Notes under the pieces: generated by a model
What the model saw: only the letters and a program-made list of their open reading frames with translations
What the model was told of the DNA's origin: nothing
Database searches by the model: none
Program-made: the position numbers and the translations under genes
Source: Roseovarius sp.
GTDB lineage: Bacteria; Pseudomonadota; Alphaproteobacteria; Rhodobacterales; Rhodobacteraceae
Reading direction: 5' to 3'
NCBI RefSeq assembly: GCF_030373445.1
Contig: NZ_JAUCYU010000009.1
Location: 124,001 to 188,000, forward strand
DNA: 64,000 nt
In this document: piece after piece, positions 7,757 through 17,623 of the stretch
Numbering within the stretch: position 1 is the stretch's first letter
Layout of the letters: every line of letters begins with the position of its first letter

Positions 7757-8992
7757 TCAGGCCGAGCGCCACCAGCGGCGCGGCTCGACATTCTCGGGCT
7801 TGGTGTCGGCCGGGATCTGGCGGGCGACGTCGTAGATTTCCTGGTAGGTGTCGAGGCCGCCGGCCCAGTTGTTGAGCCGCTCGCGCCATTGTGCCCAGGG
7901 CTCGGGGTTGTACTCGGGCGAGCACATTTCCTCGGCCATCTTGATCTGGTCGTCGGCGAGGAAGGCCGGACGCACGTTTTCCTTGACGAAGATCGTGTCG
8001 GGAAGCTGCGGATCGGAAAAGCCGACGGTCTTGACCAGCGCGGCCTCGTTCGCGGCCTGCACGTGGGCCTGGGCCCAGTAGGCGGATTCCATGATCGCGT
8101 CCTGCAGGTGCGGCTCCATGCTGTCGAAGACCTTGGCGGACATCGAGGTATGCTCGGTGCCGCAGAAGAACTTCAGGTCGACCGACTGGCTGACCACGGG
8201 CGACATGTTGGCATAGGCCACGGCCGAGGCCCATGTCTCGGCACCGTCGATCAGGCCCTGCTTGAGGCCGTCGAGCGTTTCCTCCCATGCCACGGGCACG
8301 GGGTTGAGGTTGAGAAGCTGCATGGCGATGCGGCCCAGCTGGGTGCCGGTGACGCGGTTCTTGGTGCCGAACAGTTCCTCGAGCTTGGTGACGGTGGGCT
8401 TGTCGGCGAAGGACTGGCCCATCTGCAGGCCGCGGAGTTCGCAATGGCTGAAGAGGAATTTCAGGCCGTGGCGTTTTTCCAGCGGCTCACGCAGGAGTTT
8501 CATGGATTCCGGGCTGTAGAGGAAATGGTACTGCGAGGCCCGGGTGGGGAACATGTAGGCGTAGTCGAGCACGTTGAGATAGGGTGCTCCGCCCGCCGAG
8601 TTCTGGGTGGAGGCCGCGTACATGTCGACCACGCCGAGCTGGGTTTTCTCGACGCAGGAGAGCTGGCCGCAGATCTGGTTGTCTCCGATGAACTCGACGC
8701 GGATCTCGCCCTCGGTGCGTTCCTCGAGGTCGCGGCAGAATTCCAGCGCGCCCATGCGTTCGATCAGCAGGTTGCGCGCGTTGAAGCCCGAGGCGCCCAT
8801 CTTGAGGGTGTGCTTGGCTTCCTTGGCGAAGCGCTTCTCATAGGTGCTTTCGGCGGCCTTGGCCAGCGAGGACAGGCTGGCCGCCCCTGTGAACGCCCCT
8901 GCGCCCAGCAGCACCGACGACATGCCGAACTGTCCCGACAACCGGAACAGATCCCGGCGGGTGATCCCGCTCAGGGCTTTGGATACTTTCAT
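7757..8992 (-). CDS. dctP: TRAP transporter substrate-binding protein (DctP family), Tat-type signal
   Basis: 411 residues. The N-terminus carries a twin-arginine motif (TRRDLFRL) and a hydrophobic stretch to about residue 45, so export by Tat is likely. The mature domain has DctP features (TLKMGASGFNARNLLIERMG, GEIRVEFIGDNQICGQ, AETWASAVAYANMSPVVSQS). It captures an organic solute in the periplasm for dctQM downstream. It is divergent from the GMC oxidoreductase at 9110, so the two probably share one control region. Confidence 0.9.
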   Translation of the reverse strand: MKVSKALSGITRRDLFRLSGQFGMSSVLLGAGAFTGAASLSSLAKAAESTYEKRFAKEAKHTLKMGASGFNARNLLIERMGALEFCRDLEERTEGEIRVEFIGDNQICGQLSCVEKTQLGVVDMYAASTQNSAGGAPYLNVLDYAYMFPTRASQYHFLYSPESMKLLREPLEKRHGLKFLFSHCELRGLQMGQSFADKPTVTKLEELFGTKNRVTGTQLGRIAMQLLNLNPVPVAWEETLDGLKQGLIDGAETWASAVAYANMSPVVSQSVDLKFFCGTEHTSMSAKVFDSMEPHLQDAIMESAYWAQAHVQAANEAALVKTVGFSDPQLPDTIFVKENVRPAFLADDQIKMAEEMCSPEYNPEPWAQWRERLNNWAGGLDTYQEIYDVARQIPADTKPENVEPRRWWRSA

Positions 8993-9036
8993 GGTCTCCT
9001 CCCACGTTGCGTATTTTTGATACTTGCAGTCTCAAT

Positions 9037-9082
9037 ATTGGTCGACCTATGTTCGATCTGGCAAGAGAAATCTTTTCTCTGC
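9037..9082. promoter_or_regulatory. Palindromic candidate operator between dctP and the GMC oxidoreductase
   Basis: The 117-bp divergent region is A/T-richer than its surroundings. It has a 14-bp palindrome with one mismatched pair (9037-9050, core GGTCGACC), and then a hairpin or palindrome AGAGAA-N5-TTCTCT (9064-9080). Either could bind the IclR protein encoded at the end of the dctPQM run. Assignment is by position and symmetry only. Confidence 0.4.
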
Positions 9083-9109
9083 CCAATGTTTGGAGGAGGA
9101 CGCCCGAAA

Positions 9110-10741
9110 ATGCCCGAATTGTCAGCGGATTACGTGATTGTCGGTGCTGGCTCTGCGGGCTGTGTTCTGGCGAATCGGTTGTCGGCTGACCCGACCATCA
9201 AGGTCGTTCTGATGGAAGCGGGCGGGCGGGACTGGAACCCGTGGATCCATATCCCGGTGGGGTATTTCAAGACCATGCACAACCCCTCGGTCGACTGGTG
9301 CTATCGGACCGAGCCGGACCCGGGGCTGAACGGCCGGCGGCTTGACTGGCCGCGGGGCAAGGTGCTGGGCGGATCGTCGTCGCTGAACGGGTTGCTGTAT
9401 GTGCGGGGGCAGCCGCAGGATTACGACCGCTGGCAGCAGATGGGCAACCCCGGCTGGGGTTGGGACGACGTGCTGCCGTTGTTCAAGCGGTCGGAGCGTC
9501 AGGAGCGGGGGGCGGACGAGTTTCACGGTGACCAGGGCCCGTTGTCGGTGTCGAACATGCGGCTGCAGCGGCCGATCTGCGATGCGTGGGTCGCCGCGGC
9601 GCAGGAGGCGGGGTATCCGTTCAACCCGGATTACAACGGGGCGCAACAGGAGGGAGTGGGGTATTTCCAGCTCACCGCCCGCAACGGGCGGCGGTGTTCG
9701 AGCGCGGTGGCGTTCCTGCATCCGGTCAAGTCGCGGCCGAACCTGACGGTGCTGACGAAGGCGGCGGCGAGCCGGATCGTGTTCGACGGCAACCGGGCCG
9801 TGGGCGTGGCCTATCGCGACGGGGCGGGGCAGGAGCATGTCGTCAAGGCGGGGGCGGAAGTGATCCTGTCCTCGGGCGCGATCGGGTCGCCGCAGCTTCT
9901 GATGGTGTCGGGGATCGGCGAGGCGGAGCAGTTGCGGGAGCACGGGATCGAGGTGCGCCGCGATATCCGGGCCGTGGGCAAGAACATGCAGGATCACCTG
10001 CAGGCGCGGCTGGTGTTCAAGTGCAACGAGCCGACGCTGAACGACGAGGTGCGCAGCCTGTTCAACCAGGCGCGGATCGCGGTGAAGTATGCCATGTTCC
10101 GCTCTGGCCCGATGGCGATGGCGGCGAGCCTTGCGACGGGGTTCCTGCGGACGGGCAAGCATGTGGAGACGCCGGATATCCAGTTCCACGTGCAGCCCTG
10201 GTCGGCGGACAGCCCCGGGGCCGGGGTGCATCCGTTCTCGGCCTTTACGATGTCGGTCTGCCAGTTGCGGCCCGAGAGCCGGGGGGAGATCCGGCTTGCG
10301 GGGGCGGATGCGGGAATTTACCCGACGATCCATCCGAATTACCTGTCGACCGAGACCGATTGCCGGACGATCGTGGAGGGGATCAACATTGCCCGCCGCA
10401 TCGGCCGGCACGAGCCGCTCAGCCACAAGATTTCCGAGGAGTTCCGCCCGGACGCGACGCTCGACATGGACGATTACGAGGGCACGCTCGACTGGGCGCG
10501 GAACAATTCGACGACGATCTACCACCCGACCGGCACCTGCAAGATGGGGCCGGGCCCCGATGCGGTTGTCGATGCACGGCTGCGGGTGCATGGCATTGCC
10601 GGGCTGCGGGTGGCGGATTGCTCGATCATGCCCGAGATCGTGTCGGGCAATACCAACGCCCCGGCGATCATGATCGGCGAGAAGGCCTCGGACATGATCC
10701 TCGAGGACCGGAAGGCGGCGGTGGCCGCGGCGGTGTCCTGA
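9110..10741 (+). CDS. GMC-family FAD-dependent oxidoreductase (choline/alcohol dehydrogenase-like)
   Basis: 543 residues. The FAD dinucleotide motif is [18 protein letters not shown] at the N-terminus, the GMC signature is [18 protein letters not shown], and the C-terminal active site includes the His in [11 protein letters not shown] and Asn in [15 protein letters not shown]. These enzymes oxidise an alcohol to an aldehyde or ketone, passing electrons to FAD. The start at 9110 follows GGAGGAGG at the right distance; an in-frame ATG at 9086 is upstream of that site. It is divergent from a TRAP operon whose substrate it may oxidise. True choline dehydrogenase is possible but not shown. Confidence 0.9.
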   Translation: MPELSADYVIVGAGSAGCVLANRLSADPTIKVVLMEAGGRDWNPWIHIPVGYFKTMHNPSVDWCYRTEPDPGLNGRRLDWPRGKVLGGSSSLNGLLYVRGQPQDYDRWQQMGNPGWGWDDVLPLFKRSERQERGADEFHGDQGPLSVSNMRLQRPICDAWVAAAQEAGYPFNPDYNGAQQEGVGYFQLTARNGRRCSSAVAFLHPVKSRPNLTVLTKAAASRIVFDGNRAVGVAYRDGAGQEHVVKAGAEVILSSGAIGSPQLLMVSGIGEAEQLREHGIEVRRDIRAVGKNMQDHLQARLVFKCNEPTLNDEVRSLFNQARIAVKYAMFRSGPMAMAASLATGFLRTGKHVETPDIQFHVQPWSADSPGAGVHPFSAFTMSVCQLRPESRGEIRLAGADAGIYPTIHPNYLSTETDCRTIVEGINIARRIGRHEPLSHKISEEFRPDATLDMDDYEGTLDWARNNSTTIYHPTGTCKMGPGPDAVVDARLRVHGIAGLRVADCSIMPEIVSGNTNAPAIMIGEKASDMILEDRKAAVAAAVS

Positions 10742-10805
10742 CCCGGGAGCGGCGCCGTTTGGCGGTAAGGGTCTGAGCTAATTCCAGAATCAGAGTGACG
10801 GGCAA

Positions 10806-10822
10806 GGGGCCGTGCGGGCCCC
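10806..10822 (+). terminator. Hairpin downstream of the GMC gene
   Basis: GGGGCC-GTGCG-GGCCCC is a perfect 6-bp stem with a 5-nt loop, 65 bp past the stop codon, without a T-run. It is a possible 3' end of the GMC transcript. Confidence 0.3.
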
Positions 10823-10888
10823 CGCGGTGGTTCACGTGGCGTTGCGGCCCGCGGGGCGTGCCGGCCGCAGGCGTGTCTTTTCCATTGA

Positions 10889-10904
10889 ATGACTACGTAA
10901 TCAT
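10889..10904. promoter_or_regulatory. Candidate LacI-family operator upstream of the regulator
   Basis: ATGACTACGTAATCAT is a 16-bp palindrome with one mismatched pair and a central CG, as in LacI/PurR-type operators. It lies 40 bp before the regulator start in a locally A/T-rich stretch. A second symmetric element GATTCGGAATC follows at 10925-10935. Autoregulation is the simple reading. Confidence 0.5.
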
Positions 10905-10943
10905 AGATTAGATGCAATAAATGATGATTCGGAATCGGCATTC

Positions 10944-11981
10944 ATGAAATCGAAATCAACTGCCACGAGCAAAGACCTTGCGCTGGCCGCCGGCGTGTCG
11001 CAGGCGACGGTGTCGCGGGTGTTCCGGGGCGAGGAGAACGTGAATGCCGAGACGCGGCAGCGGGTTCTGGATGCCGCGAAGCTGATCGATTACCGGCCGA
11101 ACGCGCTGGCACGGGCGATGCGCACCAGCCGTCTGGGCGTGATCGGGGTGGTGGTCGCCCGGCTGAGCAACCCGCTTTACACGGAAATCCTGTGCGCGCT
11201 GAACGAGGTGCTGGCGCACAAGGGCCTCAAGGTGGTGCTGTGGGACACGGAGGGAACCGGCGAGGTGGCGGCAATCGACGCGATCAGCCAGTCGCTGGTG
11301 GACGGGCTGATCTTCGCGGCGGTGACGCGGAATTCGCCGGTGCTGCACGAGGCGATCCGGGCGTCGGCGCCGCTGGTGCTGATCAACCGGACGATTGACG
11401 ACCTGAGCTGTGACCAGGTGTCGAGCGACAATCATGCCGGGGGGCGCGCGGTGGCGTCGTACCTGCTGGACCATGGCAAGCGGCGGATCGGCTTCATCAG
11501 CGGGTCGCTGGACGTGAGCACGGTGCGCGACCGCGAGGCCGGGTTCCTGGAGGCGATGGCGGAGCGGGGGCAGGAGATCGAGACCTCGATGATCCGCCGG
11601 GTGCCGTTTTCGCATGAAAGCGGGCGGTCGGCGATGCAGTCGCTTCTGGACCTGTCGGACCCGCCGGACGCGGTGTTCTGTGCCAACGACCTGCTGGCGC
11701 TGGGGGCGCTGGACGGGGCGTACGAGCGCGGCTGCCGGGTGCCGGAGGATTGCTGGATCATGGGGTTCGACGATGTGGAGCAGGCCTCGTGGTCGACGCT
11801 GTCGCTGACCACGGTGCGCCAGCCGGTGCAGAAGATCGTCGAGGACGGCGTGAACCTGTTGCTTGAACGGCTGGCGGAGCCGGCGCTGGAGCCCCGCCGG
11901 ATCGTGCATCCGGTCGACCTGATGATCCGGCGCAGCACCGCGAGGGCGCGGCTGGGCACGAATGACGAGGCGAAGACATGA
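10944..11981 (+). CDS. LacI-family transcriptional regulator
   Basis: 345 residues. The N-terminal helix-turn-helix and hinge (SKDLALAAGVSQATVSRVFRG, VNAETRQRVLDAAKLIDYRPN, ALARAMRT) precede a periplasmic-binding-like effector domain (IGVVVARLSNPLYTEILCAL, GFDDVEQASWSTLSLTTV). It is the first gene of a long plus-strand run ending at 21123, and its stop overlaps the next start (ATGA). LacI proteins usually sense sugars or sugar acids, which agrees with the dehydratase and dehydrogenases downstream. Confidence 0.95.
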   Translation: MKSKSTATSKDLALAAGVSQATVSRVFRGEENVNAETRQRVLDAAKLIDYRPNALARAMRTSRLGVIGVVVARLSNPLYTEILCALNEVLAHKGLKVVLWDTEGTGEVAAIDAISQSLVDGLIFAAVTRNSPVLHEAIRASAPLVLINRTIDDLSCDQVSSDNHAGGRAVASYLLDHGKRRIGFISGSLDVSTVRDREAGFLEAMAERGQEIETSMIRRVPFSHESGRSAMQSLLDLSDPPDAVFCANDLLALGALDGAYERGCRVPEDCWIMGFDDVEQASWSTLSLTTVRQPVQKIVEDGVNLLLERLAEPALEPRRIVHPVDLMIRRSTARARLGTNDEAKT

Positions 11982-13345
11982 CGCATGTGACCGAACCCGA
12001 AAGACGCACCGAGATCCGCGAGCGTGTCGACGTTCTGGTGGTGGGCGGAGGCTCGGCCGGGATTGCCGCCGCCGTCGCTGCGGCGCGCAGCGGCGCGCGG
12101 GTGATGCTGGTGGAGCGGATGGGGTTTCTGGGCGGGACGCTGACGGCGGTCACGCTGGGCAGTATCTGCGGGCTGTACGGGCTTGACGGCGGGCGGGTGC
12201 AGCGGCTGGTGCGCGGGTTGGCGGACGAGATCATCGAGCGGGTGCGGGCGCGGGGCGGGGCGGCCGCGCCCAAGGTGTGGCTGCAGACCGCGTCACTGCC
12301 CTATCACCCCGAGCCGATGAAGCGGGTCGCCGACGACATGCTGCGCGAGGCAGGTGTGGCGGTGCGGTTCCATTCGCTGGCGGTCGAGGTGCTGAAGCGC
12401 GACGGGCGGGTGAGCGGCGCGGTTTTCGAGTCGATCGACGGGCGCTGGGCCGTTGAGGCGGGCGTTGTCGTCGATGCCAGCGGCGACGGGCAGATTGCCG
12501 CGCTGGCCGGGGCGGAGTGGGCCTGCGACGTGGAGGATCTGCAGTTTCCGACGACGATGATCCGGTTTGGCGGGGTCGATACGCGCAAGGTCGAGGAGAC
12601 GGACAGGGCGGCGCTGCACGGCTATCTCGAGACGGCGGTTGCGGCGGGGTTCGACCTGCCGCGCACGGCGGGCGGGATCTTTGCCTTCAACGAGGCGGTG
12701 GTGCACCTGAACATCACCCGGATCGAGCAGGATGGCCGGGCGCCGAACCCGCTGGACATGGCGGAGATGAGCGCCGCCGAGGCCAGTGGCCGGCGGATGG
12801 CGGAGCTGTACCTGGAGGCGTTCCGGGCGCATGTGCCGGGCTATCGCGATGCGTGGCTGCTGGATACCGGCACGCAGATCGGCGTGCGCGAGAGCCGGCG
12901 GGTGGCCGGGGATCACATGCTGACCGAGGAGGAGGTGCTGGGCGGCGCGCGGTTCGCCGATGCCATCGGCGCCTGTGCGTGGCCGGTCGAGGAGCATGGC
13001 GCCGACCGGGCGACGCGCTGGGTCTGGCTGCCGGACGGGAGTTACTACCAGATCCCGTGGCGCTGCCTGTTGCCGCGGGGCATCGACGGGCTGGTGATGG
13101 CGGGGCGCTGCGTGTCGGCGACCCATGTGGCGCAGGCGTCGCTGCGGGTGGCGGGCACCTGCTTTGCCATGGGCGAGGCGGCGGGGATCGGCGCCGCGCT
13201 GGCGGCGGAGCGGCATGGCGGCGACCTGCGTGCGCTGGACGTCCAGGCGTTGCGGTCGGAGCTGGCGGCGCGGGGCGCGTACCTGGGCGATGCCGCGCCG
13301 GAGTGTTTCGTGCCGGGCGAGCCCGTGCTGGAGGGCGCGCAATGA
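11978..13345 (+). CDS. FAD-dependent oxidoreductase (FAD_oxidored family)
   Basis: 455 residues. The N-terminal FAD site is VLVVGGGSAGIAAAVAAARSG, followed by MGFLGGTLTAVTLGSICGLY, typical of the FAD_oxidored group. ESRRVAGDHMLTEEEVL and the C-terminal GRCVSATHVAQASLRVAGTC support the same family. The substrate is unknown. It overlaps both the LacI gene and the dehydratase by 4 bp, so it is translationally coupled in the sugar-acid-like operon. Confidence 0.88.
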   Translation: MTHVTEPERRTEIRERVDVLVVGGGSAGIAAAVAAARSGARVMLVERMGFLGGTLTAVTLGSICGLYGLDGGRVQRLVRGLADEIIERVRARGGAAAPKVWLQTASLPYHPEPMKRVADDMLREAGVAVRFHSLAVEVLKRDGRVSGAVFESIDGRWAVEAGVVVDASGDGQIAALAGAEWACDVEDLQFPTTMIRFGGVDTRKVEETDRAALHGYLETAVAAGFDLPRTAGGIFAFNEAVVHLNITRIEQDGRAPNPLDMAEMSAAEASGRRMAELYLEAFRAHVPGYRDAWLLDTGTQIGVRESRRVAGDHMLTEEEVLGGARFADAIGACAWPVEEHGADRATRWVWLPDGSYYQIPWRCLLPRGIDGLVMAGRCVSATHVAQASLRVAGTCFAMGEAAGIGAALAAERHGGDLRALDVQALRSELAARGAYLGDAAPECFVPGEPVLEGAQ

Positions 13346-15036
13346 GGAAGCTGAGGAGCAATTTCGCCGAGGGCAGCACGCTCTGGGCGCTGCGGCGGGC
13401 GCAGTGGACGGCGCTGGGGATCGACGAGGCGGACATGGCGAAGCCCAAGATCGCCGTCATCAACACCTCGTCGGAGCTGTCGAGCTGTTTCTCGCATCTC
13501 GACCGGGTGGCCGAGGCCGTGAGCGCCGCCATCCGCGAGGCCGGGGGGCTGCCCTTCGTGGTCAAGACGACCGCGCCGAGCGATTTCATCCACTGCGCGG
13601 GCTCGTCGGGGAGTTACATCCTGCCGTCGCGCGACCTCGTGGTGAACGATATCGAGGTGTCGGTCGAGGGGCCGCAGCTTGACGCGATGGTGTGCCTTGC
13701 CTCCTGCGACAAGACGGCTCCGGCGCAGCTCATGGCGGCGGCGCGGCTGGATATTCCGACGCTGCTGGTAATTGGCGGCTACCAGGCCTGCGGGGCGCTG
13801 AACGGCGAGACGGTCGATATCGAGGACGTGTTCGAGAGCGTCGGCAAGCTGGGCACGGGCGAGCTGAGCGTGGCGGATATCGAGTGCATGTCGCGGGTGG
13901 CGGTGGCGGGGCCGGGGGTCTGTGCCGGGATGGGCACCGCGAACTCGATGCATATCATGAGCGAGGCGCTGGGGATGACCCTGCCCGGCAGCGCGCCGAT
14001 CGCGGCGGAAAGCGAGCGGATGTACGAGCGCGCCCGCGCAGCGGGGCGGCGGATCGTCGAGATGGTTGACGAGGATTTGCGCCCGTCGGCGATCCTGACG
14101 CCCGAGGCGTTCCGGAATGCTGCGGCGGTGGCGATGGCGCTGAGCACGTCGATCAACGTCATGCGCCATTTGCAGGCGGTGGCCGAGGAGGGCCAGGTGC
14201 CGGTCGATATCTACGATGTGTTTGCCGGGCTTGACGGCAAGGTGCCGGTGCTCTGCGCGATCAAGCCGAATGGCGACGGGCGGATCGAGGATCTCGATGC
14301 CGCGGGCGGCACGCTGGCGGTGATGAGCCGGCTGCGCGGGCTGCTGGACGAGGCCTGCGTGGGCGTGGACGGGCAGAGCCTTGGCGCGCGGCTGGATGCG
14401 GCCGGGGTGGCCGAGGGCGGCGCGGTGGCGTCGGTGGGCCGGCCGGTGGCGGAGGGGCCGTCGCTGATGGTGCTGAAGGGGAACCTGGCGCCGGAGGGGG
14501 CGATCATGAAGCTGGGGACCGGGGCGTATCAGAGCCTCGTGTTCGAGGGGCCGGCGCGGGTGTTCGAGACCCAGCAGGCGGCGCTTGACGCGCTGGAGGC
14601 GGGCGAGATCCGGGAGGGTGACGTCGTTGTGCTGCGCGGGCTGGGGGCGCTGGGCGGGCCGGGTGTCGCGTCGGCCTCGTGGTTCGCGGCGGCGCTGGCG
14701 GGCAGTGCTCTGGCCGGGCAGGTGGCGCTGGTGACGGACGGGCAATTGTCGGGGCTGAACCGGGGGATCGTCGTCGGGCAGATCATGCCGGAGGCGGCGA
14801 TGAACGGGCCGCTGGGGCTGGTGGCGGATGGCGACCCGATCCGGATCGATATCGCGGCGCGGGTCGTCGACCTGGAGGTGCCGGAGGCCGAGCTGGCCCG
14901 GCGGAGGAGCGGCGGGCGGCCGAAACTGAAGATGCGGGACGGCTGGCTGGGGTTCTACCAGCAGCTTGTGACGCCGCTCAGCCGGGGGGGGATCCTTCGG
15001 CCCGGGCGCGAAGCCTCGGAGGAGGGGAAACGATGA
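13342..15036 (+). CDS. IlvD/Edd-family dehydratase (sugar-acid or dihydroxy-acid dehydratase)
   Basis: 564 residues, the usual length for the family. Conserved cysteines expected to hold the iron-sulfur cluster are in SSCFSHLDRVAE, CLASCDKTAPAQLMAA and GPGVCAGMGTANSMHIMSEA. Such enzymes remove water from dihydroxy acids or aldonic acids, giving 2-keto(-3-deoxy) acids. With LacI control and an aldehyde dehydrogenase next door, a catabolic sugar-acid role is more likely than branched-chain amino-acid synthesis. The start was taken at the ATGA overlap with the preceding gene; reading frames further upstream are shadow. Confidence 0.9.
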   Translation: MRKLRSNFAEGSTLWALRRAQWTALGIDEADMAKPKIAVINTSSELSSCFSHLDRVAEAVSAAIREAGGLPFVVKTTAPSDFIHCAGSSGSYILPSRDLVVNDIEVSVEGPQLDAMVCLASCDKTAPAQLMAAARLDIPTLLVIGGYQACGALNGETVDIEDVFESVGKLGTGELSVADIECMSRVAVAGPGVCAGMGTANSMHIMSEALGMTLPGSAPIAAESERMYERARAAGRRIVEMVDEDLRPSAILTPEAFRNAAAVAMALSTSINVMRHLQAVAEEGQVPVDIYDVFAGLDGKVPVLCAIKPNGDGRIEDLDAAGGTLAVMSRLRGLLDEACVGVDGQSLGARLDAAGVAEGGAVASVGRPVAEGPSLMVLKGNLAPEGAIMKLGTGAYQSLVFEGPARVFETQQAALDALEAGEIREGDVVVLRGLGALGGPGVASASWFAAALAGSALAGQVALVTDGQLSGLNRGIVVGQIMPEAAMNGPLGLVADGDPIRIDIAARVVDLEVPEAELARRRSGGRPKLKMRDGWLGFYQQLVTPLSRGGILRPGREASEEGKR

Positions 15037-16499
15037 CGGCGCATTTCGATTTCACGCAGAAGCCCTGGCCGCTGTTGATCGGCGGGCGGGAAAGCGCGGC
15101 CGAGAGCGGGCGGATGTTCGAGACGCTGGACCCGTCGACGGGCAACGTGCTGGCGCGGGTGGCCGATGGCGGGGCGGCGGATGCCGACCGGGCGATTGCC
15201 GCCGCACGGGAGGGGTTCGAGACTGGCTGGGGCACGCTGACGCCCAAGGCGCGGTCGCGGCACCTGATGCGGTTTGCCGATGCGATCCGGGCGCGGGCCG
15301 AGGCGTTTGCCTGGGCCGAGACGCTGGACGTTGGGCGGCCGATCTCGATCACCTCGACGGAGGTGGAGGGGCTGGCGGATTCGGTGGAGTATTACGCCGG
15401 TATCCTGCTGGGGCTGTCGGGGGAGACGCTGAACGTTTCGGACCCGACGCTTGCGGATTTCACCCTGCGCGAGCCGATCGGGGTGTGCGGGCTGATCACG
15501 CCGTGGAATTACCCGGCGCTGCTGGCGGTGCTGAAGATCGCGCCGGCACTGGCGGCGGGGAACACGGCGGTGCTGAAGCCGTCGGAGGTGACGCCGGTGT
15601 CGTCGGCGCTGCTGGCGGAATGCGCGCTGGAGGCGGATTTGCCGCCCGGCACGCTGAACGTGGTCCATGGCGGGGCCGAGCCGGGAATGCGGCTGGTGAC
15701 ACATCCGGACGTGGGCAAGATTTCGTTCACCGGCGGCACGGTCACCGGGCAGCGCATCTTCGAGGCGGCGGCGAAAGGCATGAAGCGGATGACGCTGGAG
15801 CTGGGGGGCAAGTCGCCGCTGCTGGTGATGGAGGATGCCGATATCGGCGCCGCGGTGGAAGCCGCGTTTACCGACAACGTGCGCAATTCCGGGCAGGTCT
15901 GTGCGGCCTGCACGCGGCTGATCGTGCAGCGTTCGGTGCACGACGAGTTCGTGGCGGCGCTGGAGGAGCGGTTGCGCGGGGTGCGCGTCGGGCGGGCGCA
16001 GGACCCGGAGACGCAGATGGGCCCGGTGGTCAGCGCGGCGCAGCGCGACCGGATCGCGGGCTGCATGGCGGCGGCGGAACGCGAGGGGGCGGAGGTGCGC
16101 CGCTACGTCGATCTTGACGGGCGGGACGACCTTGAGGGCGGTTATTTCCTGTCGCCCGCGCTTCTTCTGAATGCCCGCGCCGGGATGAGCACGACGCGCG
16201 AGGAGATTTTTGGCCCGGTGCAGAGCGTTCTGTCCTTCGACACCGAGGCGGAGGGCATCGCATTGGCCAATGACACGGAATACGGCCTCGCCGCCGCGGT
16301 GTTCACCCGCGACAGCGGCAAGGCGATGCGCGCGGCCCGCCAGATACGGGCCGGGACGGTCTGCATAAACGCGGGCCGGAAGGTTTCGGTAGACGCCCCG
16401 TTCGGCGGCTTCCGGATGAGCGGGTTCGGCAAGGAGCGCGGGAAGGATGCGCTGCTGGACGATACCCAGTTGAAGAACGTCCGCTATGCCCTGGACTGA
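15033..16499 (+). CDS. Aldehyde dehydrogenase (NAD(P)+-dependent)
   Basis: 488 residues, full-length ALDH. Visible motifs are ITPWNYPALLAVLKIAPALA (cofactor binding), LELGGKSP with the general-base Glu, NSGQVCAACTR with the catalytic Cys, and EEIFGPV. It oxidises an aldehyde to an acid, probably from the alcohol oxidised by one of the GMC or FAD enzymes in the operon. It has an ATGA overlap with the dehydratase stop and a GGAGG upstream. Confidence 0.95.
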   Translation: MTAHFDFTQKPWPLLIGGRESAAESGRMFETLDPSTGNVLARVADGGAADADRAIAAAREGFETGWGTLTPKARSRHLMRFADAIRARAEAFAWAETLDVGRPISITSTEVEGLADSVEYYAGILLGLSGETLNVSDPTLADFTLREPIGVCGLITPWNYPALLAVLKIAPALAAGNTAVLKPSEVTPVSSALLAECALEADLPPGTLNVVHGGAEPGMRLVTHPDVGKISFTGGTVTGQRIFEAAAKGMKRMTLELGGKSPLLVMEDADIGAAVEAAFTDNVRNSGQVCAACTRLIVQRSVHDEFVAALEERLRGVRVGRAQDPETQMGPVVSAAQRDRIAGCMAAAEREGAEVRRYVDLDGRDDLEGGYFLSPALLLNARAGMSTTREEIFGPVQSVLSFDTEAEGIALANDTEYGLAAAVFTRDSGKAMRAARQIRAGTVCINAGRKVSVDAPFGGFRMSGFGKERGKDALLDDTQLKNVRYALD

Positions 16500-16556
16500 G
16501 AGGAAAAACCGGCAGGGCGCGGCCGATCGAACCATAAACTGAAATGGGAGGATGAC

Positions 16557-17561
16557 ATGAGTTTTATCAGGAGCGTGGCGCTGGGCGCCGCGATGACGTT
16601 GACCGGTACGGCCGGGGTTCTGGCGCAGGAGGTGGAGGAGCGGACGATGACGCTGGGCCACGTGGTGGCCGAGCAGTTCCCTTACCACACCTCGGCGATG
16701 TTCATGAAGGAGACGATGGCGGAGGAGACCGATGGCAAGTGGACGCTGGAGGTGCATCCGAGCGGCGCCATGGGCGGCGAGCGCGACGCGCTTGACGCGC
16801 TGCTGCTGGGCACGATGGATTTCACCTGGGTTCACACGGCGGCGATGGCGAGCTTCGTGCCGTCCTTCGAGCTGTTCAACATGCCCTTCGTGTTCCACAG
16901 CCCCGAGCATATCGAGGAGGCGCTGAGCACGCTGGACTTCTCGAAGTTCTACGAGGAGGCGGATGCGGCGGGCTTCAAGCTGATCGGCATCGGCTCGCCC
17001 GCGTTCCGCTATCCGATGAACAACATCCGCCCGATCGAGACGGCCGAGGATTTCGCCGATATCAAGATGCGGACGATGGGTGTTTCGGCGCATATCGACA
17101 CCTACGAGGCGCTTGGCTCGCAGGTGGCCTCGACCTCCTTCGCGGAGCTTTACGGTGCGCTGCAGACCGGCACGGTGGACGGCAACGAGAACGCGCTTTC
17201 GGCGCTGAGCGCGATGCGCTTCAACGAGGTGCAGGAATACCTGACCCTGTTGCCGACGGTGGCCAATATCGCGGTTCTGGTGATGAGCAAGTCGACCTTT
17301 GACGCGATGTCGCCCGAGGAGCAGGCGCTTGTCGAACAGATCGGCCAGCAGACGGTCGAGAAGAACAACAGCGACTACGCGACGCTGGATGCCGAGGCGC
17401 TGGAGGCGATGAAGCAGGAGGGCCTGAAGGTCAACGAGGTGGACGACCTGTCGAGCTTCGTCGAGGCCACGGCGCCGGTGCGCGAGAAGTACTCGGCCGA
17501 GCTGGAACCGTGGGTTCGTGACCTGATGGCCGAGATCCAGGAACTGCCCTCGGCCAACTGA
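16557..17561 (+). CDS. dctP: TRAP transporter substrate-binding protein (DctP)
   Basis: 334 residues. It has a Sec signal peptide ending near VLAQE (residue 24) and a DctP body (TMTLGHVVAEQFPYHTSAMF, LEVHPSGAMGGERDALDALLLG, NMPFVFHSPEHIEEAL, IKMRTMGVSAHIDTYEALG). It is preceded by GGGAGG and starts the TRAP part of the LacI-led operon. It should bind the organic acid, sugar acid or polyol consumed by the upstream enzymes. Confidence 0.93.
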   Translation: MSFIRSVALGAAMTLTGTAGVLAQEVEERTMTLGHVVAEQFPYHTSAMFMKETMAEETDGKWTLEVHPSGAMGGERDALDALLLGTMDFTWVHTAAMASFVPSFELFNMPFVFHSPEHIEEALSTLDFSKFYEEADAAGFKLIGIGSPAFRYPMNNIRPIETAEDFADIKMRTMGVSAHIDTYEALGSQVASTSFAELYGALQTGTVDGNENALSALSAMRFNEVQEYLTLLPTVANIAVLVMSKSTFDAMSPEEQALVEQIGQQTVEKNNSDYATLDAEALEAMKQEGLKVNEVDDLSSFVEATAPVREKYSAELEPWVRDLMAEIQELPSAN

Positions 17562-17570
17562 GGCAAACCC

Positions 17571-17600
17571 GGCCCGGCGCGTTGCGAGGCGCGCCGGGCC
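17571..17600 (+). terminator. Strong hairpin between dctP and dctQ
   Basis: A perfect 11-bp stem GGCCCGGCGCG / CGCGCCGGGCC with an 8-nt loop, ten bases after the dctP stop and without a T-run. It probably protects the 3' end of the dctP message or partly ends transcription, giving more binding protein than permease. Confidence 0.65.
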
Positions 17601-17623
17601 CTGAACGCGGGAGGAGGTTCGCC

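Noticed and set aside
13342..15036. Branched-chain amino-acid biosynthetic ilvD
   Set aside because: The family matches, but the LacI-led operon with TRAP and dehydrogenases points to catabolism; no other ilv gene is near.
14955..17093. 712-codon minus-strand open frame opposite the aldehyde dehydrogenase and dctP
   Set aside because: Shadow of conserved genes; the product is Arg/His-rich and unlike any family.
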